Source of the DNA: Crenothrix sp. D3
GTDB taxonomy: Bacteria; Pseudomonadota; Gammaproteobacteria; Methylococcales; Methylomonadaceae
Direction: 5' to 3'
DNA length: 64,000 nt
Assembly: GCA_002134785.1 (NCBI GenBank)
Contig: MBQZ01000040.1
Coordinates: 1-64,000 of the forward strand
Program-made: the position numbers and the translations under genes
Shown here: positions 7,402 to 16,041 of the stretch, one piece after another
How the letters are laid out: each line of letters opens with the position of its first letter
How positions within the stretch are numbered: position 1 is the first letter of the stretch
Notes under the pieces: generated by a model
What the model was told of the DNA's origin: nothing
What the model saw: the letters and a program-made list of their open reading frames with translations, nothing else
Databases searched by the model: none

Positions 7402-8220
7402 ATGCCATTAACAGCACAGCATTGGGATATGGCGGCGCGTATTGATGCACGAATGAGACAGCTGGCTGCACTGGGTCTAATCGAAGTCGAGATACTTCCT
7501 GAGATGGAAGAATACCTGCCCGACTTCCATCAGTTGATGATGACCGCAACCAGCACAGAAATGGATGCCTTATGCGAAAAATATGCAGGTTTCTTTCGGT
7601 TCGCTAAAATTTTGGAGACACTTGCGTCAGGCATTGCCTCTGGAAAAATTAAAGTTCCCGACGAAAAGGCAGTCAATAAAGAACATAAAATTGCAGCCGC
7701 CATTGATTTACGGGTACGCCAGCTTGAAGCAAAGGGTATTACTGGTGGCGCATTGCTGGAACAAATGGTCGGGCAACTCCTAGATTTGCAACGGCTATGG
7801 AGTACGGTTTCTGATGAAAAACTTATGTTACTGTGCCGCGAGTACCCTGCCCTGTATCGCTATGGAATGCTGATGGAAGAAGCGGCGGAAGCCGAAAGCA
7901 AAAAGACAAAGACCTCTTACGGACACTTGCCGCCATTGCCAGATTCAGTCAAACCAATGGTTGTCCAACTGTTGACTGACGGAGCTACGGTTGAACGCGG
8001 GCTGCAAACGATTATAGACGGACAAGGGCAGCGCGATATGTGGTTGGAGATTGAAATCATGGATAGTCATCACGAACATTGGGTGGCACAATTCGCTGGT
8101 CTGGCAAACTTATTGCGAACAGCCCATGTACCCAGAGAGTCACAGGTGATGATGATGCGTATTTTTGAACCTATGGCTCAACGCATCAACTCTCTTCATG
8201 CTCAGGTTTTTGCAAAATAA
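7402..8220 (+). CDS. Unrecognised helical protein with an internal duplication
   Basis: A 272-residue cytoplasmic, mostly helical protein of unknown function. Residues ~10-75 and ~94-160 are two copies of one unit: IDARMRQLAALGL...LCEKYAGFFRFAKILETLA versus IDLRVRQLEAKGI...LCREYPALYRYGMLMEEAA. The C-terminal ~90 residues are different. There is no signal peptide, membrane segment or catalytic motif. The ATG at 7402 lacks a good ribosome site, whereas an ATG at 7373 has AGGTGAAGCG before it but is in another frame and stops after 12 codons. Either a short leader peptide or a frameshift near the start is possible. Confidence 0.6.
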   Translation: MPLTAQHWDMAARIDARMRQLAALGLIEVEILPEMEEYLPDFHQLMMTATSTEMDALCEKYAGFFRFAKILETLASGIASGKIKVPDEKAVNKEHKIAAAIDLRVRQLEAKGITGGALLEQMVGQLLDLQRLWSTVSDEKLMLLCREYPALYRYGMLMEEAAEAESKKTKTSYGHLPPLPDSVKPMVVQLLTDGATVERGLQTIIDGQGQRDMWLEIEIMDSHHEHWVAQFAGLANLLRTAHVPRESQVMMMRIFEPMAQRINSLHAQVFAK

Positions 8221-8270
8221 AACAGATTCTTCGAGGGTATCCATTGTTATAAATATTGTCGCTAGTTTTA

Positions 8271-8344
8271 TCGTCTGTAAGCCCCTGATACTAAGGAGTT
8301 CAGTGTGGTCGCAGAACAAACCTTTCTTTTGGTGTGTAACCCCT
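8271..8344 (+). repeat. Copy A of a three-copy ~75-bp element
   Basis: TCGTCTGTAAGCCCCTGATA and GGTCGCAGAACAAACCTTTC followed by TTTTGG match, with mismatches, the copies at 10149-10227 (inverted) and 10573-10650. It ends 6 nt before the start of the next gene. It may be a solo element end or a conserved 5' leader. Confidence 0.55.
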
Positions 8345-8349
8345 AACTT

Positions 8350-10074
8350 ATGAAAAAACATATCTATCAAGCCCTTGTTTTAATCGGTTGCTTTATCAGT
8401 TACTCGGCATTTGCTGGTGTCTGCGAGCAAGGTGACAAAGCGCGTATTTGGATTTCGCCGCGTGTGGTAAAAGCGGGTGAGCCAATCAAAGTGATGGCGG
8501 TTTCCAGTGACCATGCCTTAACAGAATTGGTATTAACCTTACCCAATGGCGAAAAACAATTGCTCAACACGACGGTAAATGATGGTTTACCTCATCATCT
8601 GTCTGCACAGATAGACACGCTTGGTGAGGGGCAGTATCAATTAGAAGTGAAGGATAAAAACGAAACACTGGCGTGTCGGGAGGTATTTAACGGTGACAAT
8701 GGCACAAAAAAATCATCCGCTTGGAATGATGACTATGAAGTGTTTTATTCAGCATGGATAGAACAGCTTTTTGACAGTCCCGTATCTGAAAACTTAAGCT
8801 TTCCCTCGTTAGAACCCGTGCTACGCAATCCTGAGCGTAATTTCTTACACAATTATTTAGGCTTGAAAGAAGATAAAAGCTTTCCTGCTACACCAGATTG
8901 CGCTGACTTTCCGTATTTTTTACGCAGCTATTTTGCGTGGAAAAATGGCTTGCCATTTAGTTTTCGGTCTTGTAATCGCGGTTCGGCAAAAAATCCGCCA
9001 TCCTGTACTTCTGCCACTATTCACACCGATTTTGTCAACAAAACTGCCTCGCTGGCTACGTTTAAAGCCTTAAGCAATACTCTGATGAATGGCGTGCAGT
9101 CAGGTAATGGGCGCACAGGTTTAGGCAGCGAAGAAACCGACTTTTATCCTGTGGCATTAAAACGTGAAGTGTTATTACCAGGTACTATTTATGCTGACCC
9201 TTACGGTCATGTGTTGATGCTGAGTAAATGGATACCTCAAACTGAAAATAGTGCAGGCATCCTGTTTGCGGTCGATGCCCAGCCAGATAATTCGATTGCT
9301 CGCAAACGCTTTTGGGAAGGCACGTTTTTATTTGCCAATGTCGCCAGTGCAGGGCCGGGTTTTAAAGCCTTTCGCCCCATTACTAAAAACAACGCCTTAT
9401 TAAAAAATGACAAGTTGGCAAATTATTCCACAGAGCAGGGCAACATGACTCCTGAGGAATTTTATGCCCAGATTTACAGACTGATTAACCCAAACGGTCT
9501 GGATGCAAAACAAGCTTACGAAGCAACTTTAACCGCGTTGGTAGAACAATTGGAAACGCGGGTGCAGTCGGTTGAAAATGGCGAAGATTATTTCCGCAAA
9601 GGTGGCGGCACTATTGGAATGCCCAACGGCGCGGCTATTTTTGAAACCGTGGGTGCGTGGGAAGATTTTGCCACACCTTCGCGTGATATGCGTTTGTTGA
9701 TTGCGATAAATGTATTGCAAAAATTTCCTGAAAAAATGCTGAAGTTTCCTGAGTTGTTTAATTTAACCGCAGACTCAGCACCGCAAGTTAAAACCCAGAT
9801 TGAAGAATTGCATGAAAAACTGATTAATGAGAAAAAAATCCACTATGTGCGCAGCAATGGTGAACCTTGGGAGCTGACGGTAGCAGAAATATTGGCACGC
9901 AAGCCAGCGTTTGAAATGAGTTACAATCCGAATGATTGTGTTGAAGTACGTTGGGGTGCAAAAGCTGACACCGAGGAGTATGCAAGTTGTAAACGCCATG
10001 CACCGCCCGCACAACTTAAACAAATGGCAGCCGTGCGTGACTGGTTTCGTGATGCTAAGCGTCCATCACGTTGA
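8350..10074 (+). CDS. Large exported protein, possible papain/NlpC-like fold
   Basis: A 574-residue protein with a clear Sec signal peptide (MKKHIYQALVLIGCFISYSA, cleavage near AFA-G). Residues ~25-115 look like an Ig-type beta domain. The middle holds DCADFPYFLRSYFAWKNG with Cys184 followed by a helix, and much later DPYGHVLML with His287, an order (Cys then His) compatible with NlpC/P60-like cysteine peptidases. That assignment is inference; no family is securely recognised. A Cys-x-Cys-rich stretch near residues 200-215 may form disulphides. It probably acts in the periplasm or outer envelope. It stands alone, with no terminator evident after it. Confidence 0.65.
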   Translation: MKKHIYQALVLIGCFISYSAFAGVCEQGDKARIWISPRVVKAGEPIKVMAVSSDHALTELVLTLPNGEKQLLNTTVNDGLPHHLSAQIDTLGEGQYQLEVKDKNETLACREVFNGDNGTKKSSAWNDDYEVFYSAWIEQLFDSPVSENLSFPSLEPVLRNPERNFLHNYLGLKEDKSFPATPDCADFPYFLRSYFAWKNGLPFSFRSCNRGSAKNPPSCTSATIHTDFVNKTASLATFKALSNTLMNGVQSGNGRTGLGSEETDFYPVALKREVLLPGTIYADPYGHVLMLSKWIPQTENSAGILFAVDAQPDNSIARKRFWEGTFLFANVASAGPGFKAFRPITKNNALLKNDKLANYSTEQGNMTPEEFYAQIYRLINPNGLDAKQAYEATLTALVEQLETRVQSVENGEDYFRKGGGTIGMPNGAAIFETVGAWEDFATPSRDMRLLIAINVLQKFPEKMLKFPELFNLTADSAPQVKTQIEELHEKLINEKKIHYVRSNGEPWELTVAEILARKPAFEMSYNPNDCVEVRWGAKADTEEYASCKRHAPPAQLKQMAAVRDWFRDAKRPSR

Positions 10075-10148
10075 GTCATTGGTGTCTATTTAAGCCTGTG
10101 AGCATCGCTCTACGAAACCTCAATTTAAGCAATCACAATTAAATAGGG

Positions 10149-10650
10149 TTAATTAACCAAAAGAACGGTTTGTGCTGCGACCATGCTGAAACCCTTGATA
10201 TCAGTGGTCTGTAGCGAAAATATCGATTTAAACCCCACCCGTAATTTTTTATATAACTTATTGAATATTAAAGGTATTGACTCTTAATAGAAATTCACAA
10301 CTTTTCAGCCACAATAATTGCCTTATATTTCAATCCATTACATGATTTTTAAGCAAGTGTTTTTCCCATCATTTCATTGAGTGTTAATGTAAAAAATGCA
10401 GTAAATATATACAATTTAGATATGTCATAAACACTATTACGCAACTACAAAATGTATTTCTATTAACGATCGTTATCATCTATACAAAAAATTGGTAAAT
10501 TATGAATTTTGAAATAGAGAATATTTATTTAACATTCAAGAACTTATCAAAAACATCATTACCAGTTTTAAAATCGATATTTCGTCTGTACACCACTAAT
10601 ACCAAGGGTTTGAAGTGTGTCGCAGGACAAACCGTTCTTTTGGTTAATAA
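10149..10650. mobile_element. MITE-like element with ~78-bp inverted ends
   Basis: In the 603-bp gene-free stretch 10075-10677, 10149-10227 is the inverted counterpart of 10573-10650: both include ATCGATATTT, ACCAAGGGTTT-like, TCGCAG, ACAAACCGTTCTTTTGGTTA (read in the + sense of the right copy). The 345-bp interior is AT-rich and non-coding. The right copy ends 27 nt before fabZ, in the same orientation and relative place as the solo copy before the exported-protein gene at 8350. Confidence 0.55.
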
Positions 10651-10677
10651 CCTCAACTAAAGGTGTACCGTAAATTT

Positions 10678-11148
10678 ATGGCTATTGAGTTAGATATTCT
10701 CAAAATTCAGGCTCTTCTACCTCATCGCTATCCTTTTTTGTTAGTCGATAAAGTGATCGCGTGTGAAGCTGGTAGTAGATTATTGGCAATAAAAAATGTG
10801 ACTTACAGCGAACCCTTTTTTGAAGGTTATTTTCCGAATAAGCCTATTATGTCTGGTGTTTTGATTTTAGAAGCAATGGCACAAACGGCAGGCTTACTTG
10901 GTTTTGAATCGGCGGGTGGAAAACCAAAAGACATAATTTGTTATCTTGTTGGTATTGATAAGGCAAAATTTAAACGCCCCGTTGTGCCAGGCGACCAGTT
11001 AATGATTGAAGCCCGTTTTTTAAAACACAAACATAATCTTTGGCTGTATGAATGCCAAGCCAGCGTTGATGGAAAGTTTGTTGCTAGTGCCGAAATTCGT
11101 TATGCGACTGTGTTATTAAATCTAAGTAAGCATAAAAAAGGGCGGTGA
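10678..11148 (+). CDS. fabZ: 3-hydroxyacyl-ACP dehydratase FabZ
   Basis: A 156-residue hot-dog-fold enzyme that dehydrates 3-hydroxyacyl-ACP in fatty acid elongation. LLPHRYPFLLVDKV carries the catalytic His, and PIMSGVLILEAMAQTAG the catalytic Glu on the central helix. The start at ATG 10678 has AAGGTG 8-9 nt upstream; a GTG at 10663 would overlap that ribosome site. Genes that usually flank fabZ (lpxD, lpxA) are not adjacent: lpxD lies 26 kb away, so this may be a second, displaced copy. A terminator overlaps its stop. Confidence 0.92.
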   Translation: MAIELDILKIQALLPHRYPFLLVDKVIACEAGSRLLAIKNVTYSEPFFEGYFPNKPIMSGVLILEAMAQTAGLLGFESAGGKPKDIICYLVGIDKAKFKRPVVPGDQLMIEARFLKHKHNLWLYECQASVDGKFVASAEIRYATVLLNLSKHKKGR

Positions 11149-11181
11149 AGGTTTAACCCAGCACCGCCCTAGTTCTTTTTG
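11140..11181 (+). terminator. Terminator at the 3' end of fabZ
   Basis: GGGCGGTG (11140-11147, containing the fabZ stop) pairs with CACCGCCC (11162-11169), followed by TAGTTCTTTTT. Confidence 0.8.
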
Positions 11182-11336
11182 TTTTCGCTGAATTTAGGTA
11201 ATAAAACCACAATGTAAAAATGGACGTGGTAGACTGAAAAGCATGACCAAAGCCACCACGATACTACAGGTGTATATTGCAAAGTTGGCTTTAGTCGTGA
11301 ATTTAGTTTTTAAAACTTAAATTAGGAGTAACTGCA

Positions 11337-11507
11337 ATGAGTATTCAATCTGAAACAAAGAAAGAACAAGACAAAGCCTATAATGAAGGTAAGAAAATGC
11401 GTGAAAAGCTTGAGAATAATGAACCAGGAAGTCCAAAAAATGATGGTTATGCCGATAAAACAGATGAAGAAAAAGAAGCCTATAAAAAAGGCTATCGTGG
11501 CGACTGA
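11337..11507 (+). CDS. 56-residue hydrophilic protein
   Basis: ATG at 11337 follows a good ribosome site (TTAGGAGTAAC) and the frame ends at 11507. The protein is almost entirely charged and polar, with two related segments, KEQDKAYNEGKKMR near the start and EEKEAYKKGYRGD at the end. There is no signal or membrane segment. A strong terminator follows 50 bp later, so it is a self-contained small gene. The function is unknown to me; proteins of this composition are often small stress or ribosome-associated products, but that is only analogy. Confidence 0.65.
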   Translation: MSIQSETKKEQDKAYNEGKKMREKLENNEPGSPKNDGYADKTDEEKEAYKKGYRGD

Positions 11508-11558
11508 ATAATTTGGTAACACCTACATCCAAGTAAAATATGCACTAACACCTCATTT

Positions 11559-11586
11559 AAACCCGCTACACAGCGGGTTTTTTATG
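11559..11586 (+). terminator. Terminator after the 56-residue gene
   Basis: AAACCCGCT pairs with AGCGGGTTT around ACAC, followed by six T. It insulates the cas1 gene from upstream transcription. Confidence 0.85.
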
Positions 11587-11647
11587 GCCGTATGAAATTG
11601 GGCTAAGTCTAGTTTGGATACTTTTAACAATTGATAGGTACAGTATT

Positions 11648-12595
11648 TTGGAACAACTAACCGATTTAAAAGCTATTTTACATTCCAAGCGAGCCAATAT
11701 TTTCTACTTAGAAAAATGCCGTGTCATGCAGAAAGACGGCAGAGTGCTTTACCTGACGGGAGCTAAAGAAGAAAAACAATATTGGAATATCCCCATTGCT
11801 AATACCACCGTGATTCTGCTGGGTATTGGCACATCAATCACCCAAGCGGCTGTGAGGATGTTGGCATCAGCGGGTGTACTAATTGGATTTAGTGGTGGTG
11901 GCGGAACACCGTTATTGGTTGGCAATGAAGTCGAATGGCTTTCACCTCAGAGCGAATATCGACCTACTGAATATGTACAGGGCTGGTTATCGTTTTGGTT
12001 TGATGAAACTAAGCGATTGCAAATCGCTAAAAAGTTTCAACACCATCGTATTGAGTATTTAAAACGTATCTGGGCAAAAGATAAGGAATTGCAGACTGAA
12101 GGTTTCTCTATTGATGGTAGTGATATTGAGCAAGCCTTAAGTTTATTTAGCTCAAAAATAGAGCATTGCGAAAACGTTACCAACTTATTATTGGTAGAAG
12201 CACAACTGACGAAAAGTCTTTATAAAGCAGCGGCGACACGCACCAAACAGAGCGATTTTGTGCGTAATTTCGACAGCCAAGACAATGCCAATGCTTTTTT
12301 AAATCACGGCAACTACCTAGCCTACGGACTCGCCGCAACGACCTTATGGGTACTGGGTATTCCACACGGTTTCGCTGTTATGCACGGCAAAACACGGCGT
12401 GGCGCATTGGTGTTTGATGTCGCTGATTTAATCAAAGATACTTTGATTTTGCCTTGGGCGTTTATTTGTGCCAAAGAACAAGCCACCGAGCAAGAATTTC
12501 GCCAACAATGTTTACAAAACTTCGCTAAACACAACGCCTTAGATTTTATGTTCGACATCGTTAAAGAACTCAGTTTAGAAGGCAAGTCGCTATGA
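11648..12595 (+). CDS. cas1: Type I-F Cas1 integrase
   Basis: A 315-residue Cas1 of subtype I-F: LKAILHSKRANIFYLEKCRV and YWNIPIANTTVILLGIGTSI are subtype hallmarks. The C-terminal helical domain shows the catalytic residues: Glu in LLLVEAQLTKSLYK, His in AVMHGKTRRG and Asp in FDVADLIKD. It integrates new spacers at the leader end together with the Cas2 domain of the next gene. Translation appears to start at TTG 11648, with AGG about 9 nt upstream. Its stop overlaps the cas2-3 start (ATGA), so the two are co-translated. Confidence 0.96.
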   Translation: MEQLTDLKAILHSKRANIFYLEKCRVMQKDGRVLYLTGAKEEKQYWNIPIANTTVILLGIGTSITQAAVRMLASAGVLIGFSGGGGTPLLVGNEVEWLSPQSEYRPTEYVQGWLSFWFDETKRLQIAKKFQHHRIEYLKRIWAKDKELQTEGFSIDGSDIEQALSLFSSKIEHCENVTNLLLVEAQLTKSLYKAAATRTKQSDFVRNFDSQDNANAFLNHGNYLAYGLAATTLWVLGIPHGFAVMHGKTRRGALVFDVADLIKDTLILPWAFICAKEQATEQEFRQQCLQNFAKHNALDFMFDIVKELSLEGKSL

Positions 12596-15500
12596 TGGTG
12601 ACGTTTGTTTGTGAATGCGAAAAAAAGGCATTAGATCGCACCCGTCGTGTATTAGATGCTTTCGCCAATCGCATTGGCAGTCGCACTTGGCAAACGGTGA
12701 TTACTGAGGATGGTTTAGATGCGGTTAAAAAATTATTACGCAAAACAGCGAGTAAAAATACTGCCGTTTCTTGTCATTGGATTCGTAGTCGCAGTCGTAG
12801 TGATTTGGTGTGGATTATTGGGGATAGAAGCAAATTCAATGCACAAGGCATTGTGCCAGTAAATTTTACACAAAAAGATATTCTTAAAACGCAATATGAC
12901 AGTAACTGGCATTATTTGCCGCTCATCAAAAGCCTAGCGGCATTAGCTGCTTTGTTTCATGATTGGGGCAAAGCTTCTGAGTATTTTCAAGCAAAACTCA
13001 AAAGTAACACAACAACAGGTGATCCATTGCGCCATGAATGGATTTCAGTGTTATTTTTTAATGCGTATGTCAATGGCGAAACGGATGAGCAATGGCTTAA
13101 TCGGCTGATAAACGCTGAGTTTGATGTCGAGACTTTACAGCAAACAGCGTGTAAAAACATCAAAACACCGCTGCATGAATTACCTAATGCTGCGAGTGTC
13201 TTAGCTTGGTTGATTGTTTCGCATCACCGTTTACCTTCCATTAAAAGTAATCAAGATAAATCTGCGGAGGATTTCAAGGGTGTGTTTAGACGCATTCGCC
13301 AAAATTGGGGTTATGAAAATAGCCATGATGCTGTCATTTTCAAAAAGAATTTACCACGTTGCTTTGATTATCCAAAAGGTCTACCCAGTAACTCACCAAG
13401 CTGGTTAAAAGAATGTCAAAAACAAGCAAGCCTCTTGTATCAGCAGTTACCACTATTAGAACAAGCTATTAAAGATGGCAGTTGGCGATTGTTACTTTTG
13501 CATAGTCGTCTGGTGTTAATGCTGGGCGACCATAATTATTCCTCCTTGAAAATAGACGATGTGAATCGCCTTAAAACTCGTGAATTAGCTCTTTATGCCA
13601 ACACCGACAAAGACAGCAACAATCAACGAGTGTTTAAACAAACGTTAGATGAACATTTGCTGGGGGTTGCTAAACAAGCGCGATATTCAGCCGATTCATT
13701 ACCAAAAATGGAAAAAATGAATGTTAATTTTGATTGGGCGCATGATATTTCTGCATTAAAAAGTAATAGCCCTGCGGGGTTTGAATGGCAAGATGTGGCG
13801 GTGCAAAAAATCAAACAATGGTTACAAAAACAAACGCCTATTGACCGTCAGCATTACGGTTTTTTTGCTGTCAATATGGCAAGCACGGGCAAAGGCAAGA
13901 CCTTTGCTAATGCAAAAATTATGCGTGCGTTATCGCCTAATGGCGAGAGTCTACGTTATGTACTTGCCTTAGGTTTGCGAACTTTAACCTTGCAAACAGG
14001 TGATGAATACCGTGAACGTATTGGCTTAAAAGCTAATGAACTGGCGGTATTAATCGGTTCACGCGCTATTTTGGAACTACACGAACAAAAACAACAGGAT
14101 AAACAAGACGCAGAGCTAGAAATAACAGGGTCAGAATCCGAAGAAACGTTGTTGGATAATGACTTGTTTTTTAACGGAAGTATTGCGGATGACTGGTTAA
14201 AAACGGTCTTAAAAACGCCTAAAGACCGTCGATTTTTATATGCTCCCGTATTGAGTTGCACCATAGATCACCTGATGGCGGCAACAGAAACCCAACGCGG
14301 TGGACGTTATATTTTGCCTACTTTACGCTTAATGTCGTCTGACTTAGTGATTGATGAAATTGATGATTTTAGCGGTGAGGATTTAATCGCTATCGGGCGT
14401 TTAATTCATTTAGCAGGGATGTTAGGCAGAAAAGTGATGATTTCTTCCGCCACTATCCCGCCTGATTTAGCCGAAGGTTATTACTACGCCTATCAAGCAG
14501 GTTGGTCACAGTTTGCCACTATGCGGCAGCAAAGTAAGCGCGTGGGTTGCGCGTGGATTGATGATTTCACCACGCAAGTCATCACGCTTGAAAGTCAACA
14601 AGGCACATCAGCAATGGTGGATTATCAAACAGCCCATCAAAAATTTGTCGCTAAACGCAATCAAGCCTTACAAAAACAACCTGCGAAACGCAAAGCCACT
14701 ATTGTTGATTGTTCACCCGAACAAGCCCTTACACACGAAAATATTGAAGATTATTTTGCCAACGTCATACAAGACGCGATTCTTGAAAAACATCAGCAGC
14801 ATCATTTGATCGATGAAGTAACAAGCAAACAAGTGAGTTTTGGCGTGGTGCGGATTGCCAATATCAAACCCTGTATTGCGTTAACTAGAAGGCTATTAAA
14901 TGCCGACTGGTCAAATGATACTGAAATTAGAGCAATGGCATACCACAGTCAACAAGTGTTGATTATGCGCAGTGAACAGGAAAAACATCTGGATTGTGTC
15001 TTAAAACGAACCCGTAGCAATTCAGAGCATACACTCAATAATCCACAGATTCGAGCGCACTTAAATGCTATCAGCGCGAAAAATGTCATTTTTATACTGG
15101 TCGCAACGCCTGTTGAAGAAGTCGGGCGAGACCATGATTTTGACTGGTCGGTAGTCGAACCATCATCTTACCGTTCATTTATTCAGTTGGCGGGGCGGAT
15201 TATGCGCCACAGAGAACCGACCTCAGAGTTAGCCGCAAGCAACATGGCATTATTGCAATACAACCTGAATGGCTTAAAAGGCAAAGAAGTGGTTTTTAAT
15301 CGTCCTGGTTATGAATCGACAGCTAATCCTTTAGTAACACACGATTTAAAACAACTGCTTGATATTGAAGCGATTGCAAAACGACTGGATGCCACCGCGC
15401 GTATTACCAAACCCGATACATTACAACCAAAACACAAATTAGTTGATTTAGAGCATCACAGTATTCAGCAATTATTAACCAGCTACGAGAAACAAGGCCC

Positions 15501-15891
15501 CGAGTCTTTATCAGGTTGGATTGCTTCGTGTTGGTGGTTGACAGGTGAGCCACAACAATACGTTCAATTTAGACGAAGCGCACCCATGCTAACCTTATTT
15601 TTAATTCCTGAGGATGACAGTTTTAAATTTAAAGAAAAAGACAAATGGGGCGAATGGATTGGTAAAGAAAAGGCTTATGGCATTATCCATGATGAAGGGC
15701 TAACCACATTGGAAAAACAGCGGTTATGGTTATGGCGTGATTATCAATCCTTACTAGAAAACTCACCTAAACCCAATCGAGAAGAAGCCGCGCAAGCGTA
15801 TGGAGAAGCTAATTTTCCCCAATATCACAACGACATAAACAACTTACATTTTAATTATTCAAGTCAATTTGGTCTATATGAAAAAACCTGA
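12592..15891 (+). CDS. cas3: Type I-F Cas2-Cas3 fusion nuclease-helicase
   Basis: A 1099-residue protein with the I-F domain order. Residues 1-~95 are a Cas2 domain. The HD nuclease has LFHDWGK at 122-128, the helicase P-loop is STGKGKT near 430, the DEAD-type box LVIDEIDD near 583, motif III ISSAT follows, and the QLAGRIMRHR motif VI is near 865. Length is typical. It works with Cas1 in adaptation and is recruited by the Csy complex to unwind and shred target DNA. It overlaps cas1 by 4 nt and ends on an inverted repeat that terminates transcription mainly from the opposite strand. Confidence 0.96.
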   Translation: MMVTFVCECEKKALDRTRRVLDAFANRIGSRTWQTVITEDGLDAVKKLLRKTASKNTAVSCHWIRSRSRSDLVWIIGDRSKFNAQGIVPVNFTQKDILKTQYDSNWHYLPLIKSLAALAALFHDWGKASEYFQAKLKSNTTTGDPLRHEWISVLFFNAYVNGETDEQWLNRLINAEFDVETLQQTACKNIKTPLHELPNAASVLAWLIVSHHRLPSIKSNQDKSAEDFKGVFRRIRQNWGYENSHDAVIFKKNLPRCFDYPKGLPSNSPSWLKECQKQASLLYQQLPLLEQAIKDGSWRLLLLHSRLVLMLGDHNYSSLKIDDVNRLKTRELALYANTDKDSNNQRVFKQTLDEHLLGVAKQARYSADSLPKMEKMNVNFDWAHDISALKSNSPAGFEWQDVAVQKIKQWLQKQTPIDRQHYGFFAVNMASTGKGKTFANAKIMRALSPNGESLRYVLALGLRTLTLQTGDEYRERIGLKANELAVLIGSRAILELHEQKQQDKQDAELEITGSESEETLLDNDLFFNGSIADDWLKTVLKTPKDRRFLYAPVLSCTIDHLMAATETQRGGRYILPTLRLMSSDLVIDEIDDFSGEDLIAIGRLIHLAGMLGRKVMISSATIPPDLAEGYYYAYQAGWSQFATMRQQSKRVGCAWIDDFTTQVITLESQQGTSAMVDYQTAHQKFVAKRNQALQKQPAKRKATIVDCSPEQALTHENIEDYFANVIQDAILEKHQQHHLIDEVTSKQVSFGVVRIANIKPCIALTRRLLNADWSNDTEIRAMAYHSQQVLIMRSEQEKHLDCVLKRTRSNSEHTLNNPQIRAHLNAISAKNVIFILVATPVEEVGRDHDFDWSVVEPSSYRSFIQLAGRIMRHREPTSELAASNMALLQYNLNGLKGKEVVFNRPGYESTANPLVTHDLKQLLDIEAIAKRLDATARITKPDTLQPKHKLVDLEHHSIQQLLTSYEKQGPESLSGWIASCWWLTGEPQQYVQFRRSAPMLTLFLIPEDDSFKFKEKDKWGEWIGKEKAYGIIHDEGLTTLEKQRLWLWRDYQSLLENSPKPNREEAAQAYGEANFPQYHNDINNLHFNYSSQFGLYEKT

Positions 15892-15916
15892 CAGGTCTTA
15901 AAGACCTGTCAGGTTT
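15881..15916 (-). terminator. Strong minus-strand terminator between cas3 and the degenerate repeats
   Basis: A perfect 16-bp inverted repeat: AAACCTGACAGGTCTT (15884-15899) against AAGACCTGTCAGGTTT (15901-15916). On the minus strand it runs straight into six T (15886-15881); on the + strand only TTTATC follows. It would therefore end minus-strand transcripts coming from the degenerate repeat pair, and less well those of cas3. Confidence 0.75.
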
Positions 15917-15917
15917 A

Positions 15918-15993
15918 TCGTGAAGCTGCCTGTTCGGCAGTGAACAATACAAAGAAGTATGTAATTTTCTAAGCTGCCTGTTCGGCAGAATAA
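15918..15993 (-). ncRNA. Putative CreR-type CRISPR-resembling regulatory RNA
   Basis: Read on the minus strand, 15993-15966 is a degenerate I-F repeat whose 5' five bases differ but whose hairpin and CTTAGAAA handle are intact. 15965-15946 is a 20-nt pseudo-spacer ATTACATACTTCTTTGTATT. 15945-15918 is a second repeat with an intact 5' part (GTTCACTGCCGAACAGGCAG, CTT) but a decayed 3' end. Both have GAACA in place of the array's GCACA loop; stems CTGCC/GGCAG are kept, so Csy4 could process them. A terminator follows directly. One mini-crRNA would be produced, targeting the csy1 upstream region. Promoter not identified with confidence. Confidence 0.72.
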
Positions 15994-16041
15994 ACATTTT
16001 ACTTTAAATTTTTTATTGGTACGCTACGAAAATAGACGTTT

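Noticed and set aside
14513-14809. 98-residue plus-strand frame inside cas3
   Set aside because: It is an out-of-frame shadow of the conserved helicase region.
15918-15993. Reading the two degenerate repeats as an ordinary short CRISPR array
   Set aside because: The gap between them is 20 nt instead of 32, both repeats are decayed at outer ends only, and the pseudo-spacer matches the local csy1 upstream region; a regulatory RNA explains these better.
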